From assembly GCF_038630985.1 (NCBI RefSeq), contig NZ_CP152049.1, positions 314,001-378,000 on the forward strand: a DNA stretch of 64,000 bases, given 5' to 3'. The notes below the pieces were generated by a model. The model made no database searches. It saw nothing but the letters and a program-made list of their open reading frames with translations, and was not told where the DNA came from. Position 1 is the first letter of the stretch. Each line of letters begins with the position of its first letter. Made by a program: the position numbers and the translations under genes. Source of the stretch: Paenibacillus sp. FSL H8-0548. Its GTDB lineage: Bacteria; Bacillota; Bacilli; Paenibacillales; Paenibacillaceae. Shown here one piece after another: positions 38,386 to 46,154 of the stretch.

Positions 38386-39135
38386 ATGGAAAAACCAGGG
38401 GCTATATCGACAATTGTTGCGGAGGACGAGGATTTAATACGCAACAGTCTCATCAGGAAACTGGGCAGCGAGCCGGCGATTCGTATTGTAGGAGCGGCAC
38501 AGGATGGCAAGGAGGCATTGGAAATGATTCATCAGTTCCAGCCGGACCTGCTGCTCACTGATATTCGGATGCCGATCATGGATGGAATGGAGCTTATTCG
38601 CAATGTCGACAAGTATTATCCGCGTATTCGAATTGTCATTACGAGCGGATACAGTGATTTTGAATACGCTCGTCAAGCGATTTTATACAATGTAGTCGAT
38701 TACTTGTTAAAGCCCATCTCAGCCTGCGAGCTGGCAGCTACGCTGTCACGTGTCAAGTCTGAGTTTGATCATCCAAGCTACGGCCAAAATATGAAAGGGG
38801 CATTTCAGCAGGGCGCAACCCCCGAAGAAATTGTAGCCAAGGTGCAGACGTATATGCGTGAAAATTTCAGCAACGAGCTGAGCTTGGAGAAGATTGCTGC
38901 CAACTTCAATTTCAACCCATCGTATTTAAGCAAAATATTCGTGAAGCATACAGGCGAGCCGCCTTCCAAATATTTAATTACATTACGAATCAACGAAGCC
39001 AAATATTTGCTGATTCATAAACGCGGCTTATCCATCAAGGAAGTTGGCGAGCAGGTAGGCTACGCCGACCCGTATTATTTTAGCCGTATATTCAAGCAGG
39101 TAACGGGTCAGACGCCAACCGAATTCCACAAATGA
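38386..39135 (+). CDS. YesN-type response regulator with AraC DNA-binding domain
   Basis: 249 residues. Receiver domain with acidic pocket AEDED and phospho-acceptor Asp59 (LLLTDIRMP), Lys of the conserved LLKPI, then a short linker and an AraC-type double helix-turn-helix (LEKIAANFNFNPSYLSKIF, then IKEVGEQVGYADPYYFSRIF). It is shorter than most YesN proteins (350-540 residues) because the middle region is absent. Coupled to the kinase gene. Confidence 0.92.
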   Translation: MEKPGAISTIVAEDEDLIRNSLIRKLGSEPAIRIVGAAQDGKEALEMIHQFQPDLLLTDIRMPIMDGMELIRNVDKYYPRIRIVITSGYSDFEYARQAILYNVVDYLLKPISACELAATLSRVKSEFDHPSYGQNMKGAFQQGATPEEIVAKVQTYMRENFSNELSLEKIAANFNFNPSYLSKIFVKHTGEPPSKYLITLRINEAKYLLIHKRGLSIKEVGEQVGYADPYYFSRIFKQVTGQTPTEFHK

Positions 39136-39136
39136 T

Positions 39137-39433
39137 TTAGAGGAAAGGTGTCTTTTTTACGAAGCTTTGGGCGAGATGATTGGCGTACAGATCTTTATCA
39201 TTTTTTTTGTAGTTTTCGAGCACATCGATTAAATAGTCGTCTGCGGGATTGTTGGAGCGGAAAATAAACTGCTCCTTGTCGATGATATGTACATCGTGTC
39301 CGCATTGCTTTAAACAGAGCTCATAATCCTGGACAGTGGGTAGAGTGTTTTCTTCCAAATAAATCAGAGCAGTCAGCTGCTTCGTTTCCGCTCCATGCAT
39401 AATTTTGAAATAGACGGTATGTTCTTTTTTCAT
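39137..39433 (-). CDS. Small hypothetical protein, 98 residues
   Basis: ATG preceded by GGAGGG at eight bases. Soluble, mixed alpha/beta, no recognised family; ends one base from the convergent regulator stop. The protein has several charged lysine/aspartate stretches (ENYKKNDKDLYANHL) but no catalytic motif that I can see. Confidence 0.65.
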   Translation of the reverse strand: MKKEHTVYFKIMHGAETKQLTALIYLEENTLPTVQDYELCLKQCGHDVHIIDKEQFIFRSNNPADDYLIDVLENYKKNDKDLYANHLAQSFVKKTPFL

Positions 39434-39559
39434 TATGATTCCCTCCAGATCAATTATACGTAAGTGTTGTTATTATTATATTATGCCCTTTTGCTGCTTA
39501 GGAAGCGTGTATATTGTGAAAGCTTCTTGAAAATGTAGAATATATTGCTGCTTACTAGG

Positions 39560-39594
39560 GAAAAAAAGCTGCAGCATCCGAGGACGCTGCAGCT
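39560..39594 (-). terminator. Intrinsic terminator of pyk
   Basis: Stem AGCTGCAGC with its complement and a T7 run on the minus strand. Confidence 0.9.
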
Positions 39595-39621
39595 ATTATA
39601 ATGATCGAAGGAGCGTGATTT

Positions 39622-41037
39622 CTAAACCTGTGCCACCTTGATTAGGTTCGTAGCACCGGCTTGGCCAATCGGAACGCCGGCAGAGAGCACGATAATATCT
39701 CCTGTATCAATCAGGCCTGTTAGCTTAGCATTTCGCGTAGCAGATTCAAACATTTCATCAGTAGTCGTCACAGGATCACCCTTCACCGGAATAACACCAG
39801 CGAGCAGGCAGATTTTCGCCAATACATGATCATGCTGGGTAATCGCGATGATCGGAGCACTCGGACGGTATTTGGATACCATGCGCGCCGTAAAGCCGCT
39901 TTCCGTCGAAGTTAGAATAGCTTTGGCACTTAGCTCTAGCGAAGAGCTAACGACGCCTTGGCTAATAACCTCTGTAATATTCGTGCTTTGCTGCGATCTT
40001 TTTTTATCGAACTGCTCTTTGTAATCGATCATCGATTCCGCTCTTTTGGCAATAGCAGCCATCGTTTGTACGGAGGCAATTGGATACTTGCCAGCGGCGG
40101 TTTCGCCGGAGAGCATAACAACGTCTGCACCTTGAATAACGGCATTTGCTACGTCACTAACCTCAGCTCTAGTTGGACGAGGGTTTACCTGCATCGACTC
40201 GAGCATATGTGTAGCAACGATAACGGGCTTGCCAACGAGATTACATTTGTTGATCATTTCACGCTGCATCATCGGAACGTCCTCAATAGGCACCTCTACG
40301 CCGAGATCGCCGCGGGCAACCATAATGCCGTCGGAGGCTTCAATAATGGCATCGAGATTAAGCATGCCTTCTTCGTTCTCGATCTTGGAGATGATTTGCA
40401 CATGGCTGGCGTTTGCTTCCTCAAGAATGTTGCGGATTTCCAAAATATCCTCTGCCTTGCGTACGAAGGAAGCGGCAATAATCTCAACATTATTCTGAAT
40501 GCCAAAGTTGATGTGCACGACATCACGCTCGGTTACACCCGGAAGTGTCGTTTTGATGCCTGGCAGATTGACGCCCTTGCGCGGCTTCAGCGTGCCGCCG
40601 CTAATGATCAAGCAGCGGATGTCATTTCCGTCAACAGAAATCACGTTAAGATCAACGAGTCCATCATCAATAAGTATTCTGTCACCGGTCTTCACGACTA
40701 GTGGAAGCTCCGCGTAATTGACAGGCAGACGAGTCGCATCGCCTAGCACATCCTCTGTCGTTAGAATCAGCTCTTCGCCGATAATTAGCTCGCAGGAAGC
40801 TTCTTTTAGCTTACCAATCCGTACCTCAGGGCCTTTTATATCCATCATAATTGGCACGTAAGTGTTAAGCTCGCGCGCCGCTTGTCGTATATTATTCATT
40901 CGCATGACGTGATCTTCTAATTCCCCGTGAGCCATATTCAGTCTACCAACGGTCATTCCTGCTTGGATCATTTCTTTGATCGTCGAAACGGAGTCGCAAG
41001 CGGGACCCATTGTACAAATAATTTTTGTTTTTAGCAT
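39622..41037 (-). CDS. pyk: Pyruvate kinase
   Basis: 471 residues: TIM barrel with MDIKGPEVRIGKL and the conserved ARGDLGVEVP and MLSGETAAGKYP, followed by the C-terminal allosteric domain. It lacks the extra PEP-utiliser domain found in many Bacillus enzymes, so it is the short type. It converts phosphoenolpyruvate and ADP to pyruvate and ATP. GAGGAGG precedes the ATG. It is monocistronic, ending at the terminator above, and divergent from an AraC gene. Confidence 0.96.
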   Translation of the reverse strand: MLKTKIICTMGPACDSVSTIKEMIQAGMTVGRLNMAHGELEDHVMRMNNIRQAARELNTYVPIMMDIKGPEVRIGKLKEASCELIIGEELILTTEDVLGDATRLPVNYAELPLVVKTGDRILIDDGLVDLNVISVDGNDIRCLIISGGTLKPRKGVNLPGIKTTLPGVTERDVVHINFGIQNNVEIIAASFVRKAEDILEIRNILEEANASHVQIISKIENEEGMLNLDAIIEASDGIMVARGDLGVEVPIEDVPMMQREMINKCNLVGKPVIVATHMLESMQVNPRPTRAEVSDVANAVIQGADVVMLSGETAAGKYPIASVQTMAAIAKRAESMIDYKEQFDKKRSQQSTNITEVISQGVVSSSLELSAKAILTSTESGFTARMVSKYRPSAPIIAITQHDHVLAKICLLAGVIPVKGDPVTTTDEMFESATRNAKLTGLIDTGDIIVLSAGVPIGQAGATNLIKVAQV

Positions 41038-41099
41038 GTTGTAGGCCTCCTCGTTTTTTTCATTGTAACGTAGTTTGTCGAAAGTGAATGAGAACTATA

Positions 41100-41114
41100 G
41101 TACAATGATTGTAC
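41100..41114. promoter_or_regulatory. Perfect palindrome between pyk and the AraC gene, candidate operator
   Basis: GTACAATGATTGTAC is a perfect 15-bp palindrome around a central base; AGTAC at 41099 and GTACT at 41119 extend the pattern. It lies about 30 bases before the AraC start and 60 bases before pyk. Confidence 0.4.
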
Positions 41115-41142
41115 AATAGTACTGTCGAAAGGGGCATGCGGC

Positions 41143-41925
41143 ATGCTGGTGATTTCGGATGCGCACCAAGACAATGGAGCGGACTGGTACGAGGAGGGAG
41201 AGGGGCGAGAGCGTTCCTTTCACCTCGCGTTGGTGACCTACGGGAGATGTGTATATTGGGTGAACGAGGAGAAGGTTATTTTAGAGAAAGGAGATCTGCT
41301 TCTGGTTCCTGGTCCTAATTCTTTCTACGGGAAGAGCATTCCTACGGTCGTTCATACGAAATATGTGATCAATTTTCGAAGAGCTGAGGGAGAAGTTGTT
41401 CTGCCGCTGCTTGGGCTGCAAGAGCCGATGAAGCAAAGGCTGGGCTGCTTTGAGGTTGTGCAGGAGAGGCTTCGGGGCATTCTGATGCAATATAAGGAGA
41501 AGCCGGCTTATTATGAGCTGATGGCGGAGGCGCTGCTGGTGGAAGCTTTGATTTATTTGAATCAGGAGAAGGATCGCGGATTGATCTCCTCGGAGAAGCA
41601 TCGGCGCGTAGACAGCATGAAGCAGTATATTGCGTCGCATTATCGCGAGAAGGTCACGAAGGAGGAGCTGGGCGATGTAATTAATACGACGCCTAATTAC
41701 GCAGCGACCTTATTTAAATCGGTCACTAATCAGACCATTAGTGAATATGTTCATAATCAACGGATGAAGACAGCGATCTATATGCTGACGGAATCGCAGC
41801 TGATGATCAGTGAAATTGCTGAGTATTTGGGCTATAACGATGTGTCATATTTTTATCGTATATTCAAGCGCAGCACGGGAAGCTCGCCTTCTGATTTCCT
41901 GCATGAGCGTTCTTCAACGGTGTAA
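41143..41925 (+). CDS. AraC-family regulator
   Basis: 260 residues; ATG eight bases after AAAGGGG. N-terminal cupin-like part with ILEKGDLLLVPGPNSFYG and a C-terminal AraC domain (VTKEELGDVINTTPNYAATL, then ISEIAEYLGYNDVSYFYRIF). It is divergent from pyk across a short region with a palindrome. The ligand and targets are unknown; control of pyk is possible but only suggested by position. Confidence 0.88.
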   Translation: MLVISDAHQDNGADWYEEGEGRERSFHLALVTYGRCVYWVNEEKVILEKGDLLLVPGPNSFYGKSIPTVVHTKYVINFRRAEGEVVLPLLGLQEPMKQRLGCFEVVQERLRGILMQYKEKPAYYELMAEALLVEALIYLNQEKDRGLISSEKHRRVDSMKQYIASHYREKVTKEELGDVINTTPNYAATLFKSVTNQTISEYVHNQRMKTAIYMLTESQLMISEIAEYLGYNDVSYFYRIFKRSTGSSPSDFLHERSSTV

Positions 41926-41959
41926 AGCGGGGATTCGCCAAGGTTGACTTCTCGGCAGG

Positions 41960-42290
41960 TTCGGATTACAATTTACCCAGAAATAGGCTTTGACCAAAGA
42001 CACGATTACCTTAAGCGGGCTGTCCAGAGAGAGAGGCGAAAGCTGAGAGCTTCTCCAGCAACCGAATGTGTAATTACCCCTTTGCAGCCGTGTTATGGAA
42101 CCCGTTGCTTATTTGCTCGGACGGTTGTACATAACACCGTTTCATCCCCGTTACCGGATGCTCAATAAGGATCTTGCTCTAGCTTACGGATCTGGCGTTC
42201 AGCCAGTGATATAAAGCAGCAGATCGAATGAGGGTGGAACCACGAGCTGAACGCACTCGTCCCTTTACGGGAGAGATGTGTTTTTTTTGC
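41960..42290 (+). ncRNA. T-box leader of thrS
   Basis: Stem I begins near 42015 (GTCCAGAGAGAGAGG ... GAAAGCTGAGAG). The T-box AGGGTGGAACCACG lies at 42231-42244, followed by a terminator (stem CGCACTC ... GAGAGATGTG region, 42250-42282, T8). Uncharged tRNA-Thr would favour the antiterminator and permit thrS transcription. I could not fix the ACC specifier codon by eye. Confidence 0.88.
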
Positions 42291-42319
42291 GTTCAACTAA
42301 TTCGATCGGAGGCTGCAAT

Positions 42320-44233
42320 ATGAGTATTGAAATTACATTACCAGATGGAACAGTTAAGGAGTATCAGAGCGGTACCACACCACAGCAAATCGCGGAATCC
42401 ATCAGCATGGGACTAAGCAAAAACGCAGTGGCAGGCAAGGTTGACGGCAAGCTGGTCGATTTGAATTATGCCCTAAATGCGAGCAGCCAAGTAGAGATCG
42501 TAACGCTGGATGAGGCTGCGGGACTTGAAGTTTACCGTCATAGTACAGCACATGTTATGGCGCAAGCACTTAAGCGAATTTACGGAGACAAAGCAGTGAA
42601 GCTGGCAATCGGCCCTGTCATTGAAGATGGTTTCTATTATGACATCGATATTGAGAAGCCGTTATCAAGCGATGATCTTACTGCTATCGAAGCAGAAATG
42701 AGCAGGATTATACAAGAGAATTTGCCCATCGAGCGCCGGGAAGTAAGCCGGGAGGAGGCGACAGCACTGTTTGCGCAGCTGGAGGAGCCGCTCAAGCTGG
42801 AGCTGATCCGTGATTTGCCGGAGGACGCTGTCATTACGCTTTATGAGCAAGGCGAGTTTGTGGACCTTTGCCGTGGTCCGCATTTGCCTTCAACAGGACG
42901 AATTAAAGCGTTTAAGCTGCAAAATGTAGCCGGCGCGTATTGGCGCGGCAATTCGGACAATCAAATGCTGCAGCGAATATACGGCACATCCTTCCCTAAG
43001 AAGGCGCAACTGGAGGAGCATTTGCAGCTGCTTGAGGAAGCGAAGAAGCGCGATCACCGCAAGCTCGGCAAGGAGCTGGAGCTGTTCATGTTCTCCGAGG
43101 AAGCGCCAGGCATGCCGTTTTATTTGCCGAACGGAATGACGATTCGTACAGAGCTGGAGAGTCTGATCCGCGAGCTTCAACGGCAGCGGGATTATGAGGA
43201 AGTACGTACGCCGTTCATGATGAATAGGCGGCTATGGGAGCAGTCAGGGCACTGGGATCACTATAAAGAGAACATGTATTTTACAGATGTTGACGATACG
43301 TCATATGCGCTCAAGCCAATGAACTGCCCAGGGCATATGCTCATTTTCAAAAATAGTCTGCACTCTTACAGGGATCTGCCGATTCGAATGTCGGAATTCG
43401 GTCAGGTGCATCGCCATGAATACTCGGGAGCGCTAAATGGCATGATGCGTGTTCGTACATTCTGTCAGGATGATGCCCATCTCTTCGTCAGACCCGACCA
43501 GATTGAAGAGGAGATAAGCCGCGCGATCGCATTGATCGATCATATTTATGCCGTATTCGGCTTTGCCTTTCGGATTGAGCTGTCGACAAGACCGGAGGAT
43601 TCCATGGGTTCAGAGGAGCTGTGGGATCAAGCGGAGCAATCGCTGCGGAGCGTGCTGGACAGCCGAAATATTCAATATCGTGTAAATGAAGGCGATGGTG
43701 CATTTTACGGACCGAAAATCGACTTCCATATTCTCGATGCGCTTGGACGCAGCTGGCAGTGCGGAACGATTCAGCTGGACTTCCAAATGCCGGAGAAGTT
43801 CGACTTATCCTACATTGGCGAGGATAATCAGAAGCATCGGCCGGTCATTATTCACCGCGCGGTTTATGGATCGATCGACCGTTTCATCGGTATTATTACA
43901 GAGCATTATGCCGGAGCATTTCCGCTGTGGCTCGCTCCCGTTCAAGTGAAGCTTCTGCCCGTTTCGGAGAAGTATATCGATTATGCTTTGCAGGTGAAGC
44001 AAGAGCTGGCAGAAGCCGGCATTCGTACGCAGGTGGATACTCGGAATGAGAAGCTGGGCTACAAGATCCGCGAGGCGGGACTGAGCAAGGTTCCTTATAC
44101 GCTGGTGCTGGGTGAGAATGAGAAAAATGCGCATACAGCTGCTATTAGGAAACGCGGCGAAGGCGACCTCGGAACGCAAGCGGTGCTTGAGGTTGTGCAG
44201 CGGTTAAAGGCTGAAATTGAGGAAAAATTATAA
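42320..44233 (+). CDS. thrS: Threonyl-tRNA synthetase
   Basis: 637 residues from ATG 42320, seven bases after CGGAGG; the longer frame from 42278 reads through the T-box terminator. TGS domain (1-62), editing domain with His74/His78 (HSTAHVMAQ) and DLCRGPH, class II catalytic core with the zinc cysteine in MNCPGHM and VHRHEYSGAL, and the C-terminal anticodon-binding domain. It charges tRNA-Thr and edits mischarged Ser. Confidence 0.97.
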   Translation: MSIEITLPDGTVKEYQSGTTPQQIAESISMGLSKNAVAGKVDGKLVDLNYALNASSQVEIVTLDEAAGLEVYRHSTAHVMAQALKRIYGDKAVKLAIGPVIEDGFYYDIDIEKPLSSDDLTAIEAEMSRIIQENLPIERREVSREEATALFAQLEEPLKLELIRDLPEDAVITLYEQGEFVDLCRGPHLPSTGRIKAFKLQNVAGAYWRGNSDNQMLQRIYGTSFPKKAQLEEHLQLLEEAKKRDHRKLGKELELFMFSEEAPGMPFYLPNGMTIRTELESLIRELQRQRDYEEVRTPFMMNRRLWEQSGHWDHYKENMYFTDVDDTSYALKPMNCPGHMLIFKNSLHSYRDLPIRMSEFGQVHRHEYSGALNGMMRVRTFCQDDAHLFVRPDQIEEEISRAIALIDHIYAVFGFAFRIELSTRPEDSMGSEELWDQAEQSLRSVLDSRNIQYRVNEGDGAFYGPKIDFHILDALGRSWQCGTIQLDFQMPEKFDLSYIGEDNQKHRPVIIHRAVYGSIDRFIGIITEHYAGAFPLWLAPVQVKLLPVSEKYIDYALQVKQELAEAGIRTQVDTRNEKLGYKIREAGLSKVPYTLVLGENEKNAHTAAIRKRGEGDLGTQAVLEVVQRLKAEIEEKL

Positions 44234-44257
44234 GGATGATTGCAATAAGTCAAGGGT

Positions 44258-44286
44258 AGGGAGAGGCGCTTAGCCTCTCTTTTTTT
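44258..44286 (+). terminator. Intrinsic terminator of thrS
   Basis: GAGAGGCGCTTAGCCTCTC stem-loop followed by T7. Confidence 0.9.
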
Positions 44287-44289
44287 AAA

Positions 44290-44330
44290 GTATAGAGGCA
44301 AGTATAAGTTTGATATCTATACCCCACCTA
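44290..44330 (+). repeat. Fragment of the dispersed ~95-bp repeat
   Basis: TATAGAGGCAAGTATAAG with CTATACCCCACC resembles the 5' part of the copies at 28861 and 60047. Confidence 0.45.
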
Positions 44331-44455
44331 GACTGCACTTCTTACAATAAAAACCTCACATGAGGGAGATTTCAGATGTCTACAATGTAATCCTGCAGTA
44401 GAATTAGCTCTAAAACAACGAATATGGGACTATAATAGGCTATTTATTGCATAAA
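44330..44455 (+). repeat. Dispersed intergenic element, copy 2
   Basis: Blocks AGACTGCACTTC, AAACCTCACATGAG, TTTCAGATG, TACAATGTAATCCTGCAG and AACAACGAATAT align in order with copy 3 (54277-54467, minus strand), and more weakly with copy 1. It directly precedes array 2. Confidence 0.75.
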
Positions 44456-44470
44456 TGAACCAATTCAATC

Positions 44471-45116
44471 GATAAGCACACATAGGTGCTTAATGCCCTA
44501 GAGCAGCGGGCATTCTTGCACGATAAGCACACATATGCGCTTATGAGGTGGAATTATTGGCGGGACATGGTCATATCGTGCCGATAAGCACACATAGGTG
44601 CTTAATGCGATAGAGCAGCGAGCATTCTTGCACAATAAGCACATATATGCGCTTATGAGGTGAAATTATTGGCGGGAGATGGTCACATCGTGCCGATAAG
44701 CACACATAGGTGCTTAATGCGATAGAGCAGCGGGCATTCTTGCACGATAAGCACATATATGTGCTTATGAGGCGAAATTATTGGCGGGAGATGGTCACAT
44801 CGTGCCGATAAGCACACATAGGTGCTTAATGCGATAGAGCAGCGGGCATTCTTGCACGATAAGCACATATATGTGCTTATGAGGCGAAATTATTGGCGGG
44901 AGATGGTTACATCGTGTCGATAAGCACACATAGGTGCTTAATGCGATAGAGCAGCGGGCATTCTTGCACGATAAGCACATATATGTGCTTATGAGGCGAA
45001 ATTATTGGCGGGAGATGGTCACATCGTGCCGATAAGCACACATAGGCGCTTAATGCCACAGAGAGCGGGCATTCTTGCACGATAAGCACATATATGCGCT
45101 TATGAGGTGAAATTAT
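44471..45116. repeat. Tandem array 2: 112-bp unit, six copies
   Basis: TAAGCAC-N6-GTGCTTA-type palindromes occur in pairs: first kind at 44473, 44585, 44697, 44809, 44921, 45033; second kind at 44524, 44636, 44748, 44860, 44972, 45083. Centres alternate 51 and 61 bp apart, giving 112-bp units (the last unit has lost one base). Changes in palindrome arms are few and mostly G:T-type (for example GCGCTTA). Spacers (GCGGGCATTCTTGCACG, GAAATTATTGGCGGG) share nothing with those of array 1. The array ends at the terminator 45119-45154. Confidence 0.95.
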
Positions 45117-45118
45117 TG

Positions 45119-45154
45119 GCGGTACAGGAATTAACTCCTGCACCGCTATTTTTT
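45119..45154 (+). terminator. Hairpin and T-run ending array 2
   Basis: GCGGTACAGGA pairs with TCCTGCACCGC, followed by TATTTTTT: a good rightward terminator with no gene between it and thrS, so it may end a transcript of the array. Confidence 0.75.
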
Positions 45155-45222
45155 GAAATTTTCTTCACTAATAGCGAGCTATGTTATTAGTGAGCATACC
45201 ACTTTTGGAGCAGCCTCACCTA

Positions 45223-45795
45223 TTAACCCCCAGCTTTATAATAGGGATAGTCCATTTTTTCTTGCACCTGCCTAGCCACGTCGCCACTCGTAATAGACTC
45301 TATGAAAAATAGACCTAAATCAATCGAAGCCGAAACTCCTCCGCCTGTGAATACGTTCCCATCTCTTACGTAACGTTCTTTAACGACCTCAGAGCAATAG
45401 GGCTCTAGCAGCTCATAGGCAGAAGGATTTGTTGTCGCTCTTTTGTCCTTTAAAAAACCAGCAGCACCCCAAATTAAAGCTCCGGTACAGACCGACACCT
45501 GATACTGGACATCACGCGCTGTTTGAATCCATGATATAAATTCAGCATCATATCGAAGCTGCCTTGTTGCCATACCGCCGGGAATAAATACAACATCATA
45601 ACCTGATAGGTCAGGGTAAACATGATTGATTTTAATCGTCAAGCCTCGATCATCCGTAATTTGATCCTTGTTTGAACAAAAATCCCACGATATGTTCTCA
45701 TTTGCTGTTACAATCCCGAGCCGCGTTACCGATTCATAAAACCCAACAAAATCTAAAGTAGTCATTTGATCAAACAGAATGAAAGCCATCTTCAT
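45223..45795 (-). CDS. DJ-1/PfpI-family protein
   Basis: 190 residues from ATG 45795 (MKMAFILFDQMTTLDFVGF). The nucleophile elbow is SVCTGALIWGAAG, with GGMATRQLR ahead of it, as in the class I glutamine amidotransferase-like DJ-1/PfpI fold. Members include isonitrile hydratases, glyoxalases and deglycases; the activity here is not assigned. The upstream in-frame starts (up to 45852) overlap the riboswitch terminator and lack ribosome sites. Its transcript begins with a ZTP riboswitch. Confidence 0.85.
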   Translation of the reverse strand: MKMAFILFDQMTTLDFVGFYESVTRLGIVTANENISWDFCSNKDQITDDRGLTIKINHVYPDLSGYDVVFIPGGMATRQLRYDAEFISWIQTARDVQYQVSVCTGALIWGAAGFLKDKRATTNPSAYELLEPYCSEVVKERYVRDGNVFTGGGVSASIDLGLFFIESITSGDVARQVQEKMDYPYYKAGG

Positions 45796-45823
45796 CTTAA
45801 GCACCGGCCCTTCCATGTTATAA

Positions 45824-45936
45824 AATAAAAAAAGCATTTGATCTATGATCAAACACTTTGCCCAGGCGTACGACAGTATGAATATGTGCTTCCTCGTGGT
45901 TCTCCACGTTAGCGCCAGTTACACATACCAAATATT
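45824..45936 (-). ncRNA. ZTP (pfl) riboswitch with terminator platform
   Basis: On the minus strand the aptamer reads TAACTGGCGC, then a CGTGGA ... CCACG stem, AGGAAGCAC, and the conserved GCCTGGGCA at its 3' end (45858-45925), matching the pfl motif. A hairpin (TTTGATC-ATA-GATCAAA, 45833-45857) with T7 follows directly, so ZTP/ZMP binding would permit readthrough into the DJ-1/PfpI gene. Confidence 0.85.
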
Positions 45937-45942
45937 TACTTT

Positions 45943-45971
45943 ATTATATTGAGAATATTCAAATAAATCAA
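45943..45971 (-). promoter_or_regulatory. Sigma-A promoter of the ZTP riboswitch transcript
   Basis: TTGATT (45971-45966) and TATAAT (45948-45943) separated by exactly 17 bases on the minus strand. The remaining gap to 46154 holds nothing recognisable. Confidence 0.8.
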
Positions 45972-46154
45972 AGCTTTTTTAGGCGTGCTCGCCTATAACT
46001 CATGATATTACAAAGTAATACTTTGTCATACTCAATGAAAAATGAGGCTGCCTATGCGTCCAAATACCGGGAGAATGGAAGCAAGTGGAGCGCGCTGAAT
46101 AGGACAATGAAGCATGCCATTTTCTGGGCGCTTATGCGAAGACTGAGCTTTCTA

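Noticed and set aside
8247..45116. Arrays 1 and 2 as CRISPR arrays
   Set aside because: The spacers are the same in every unit, and the repeated part is a short palindrome with two spacer lengths; no cas genes are present.
44571..45143. Repeated 61-78-residue ORFs on the minus strand of array 2 (MCLSCKNARC-type)
   Set aside because: They arise because the 112-bp unit repeats; 112 is not divisible by three, no ribosome sites precede them, and array 1 has no counterpart.
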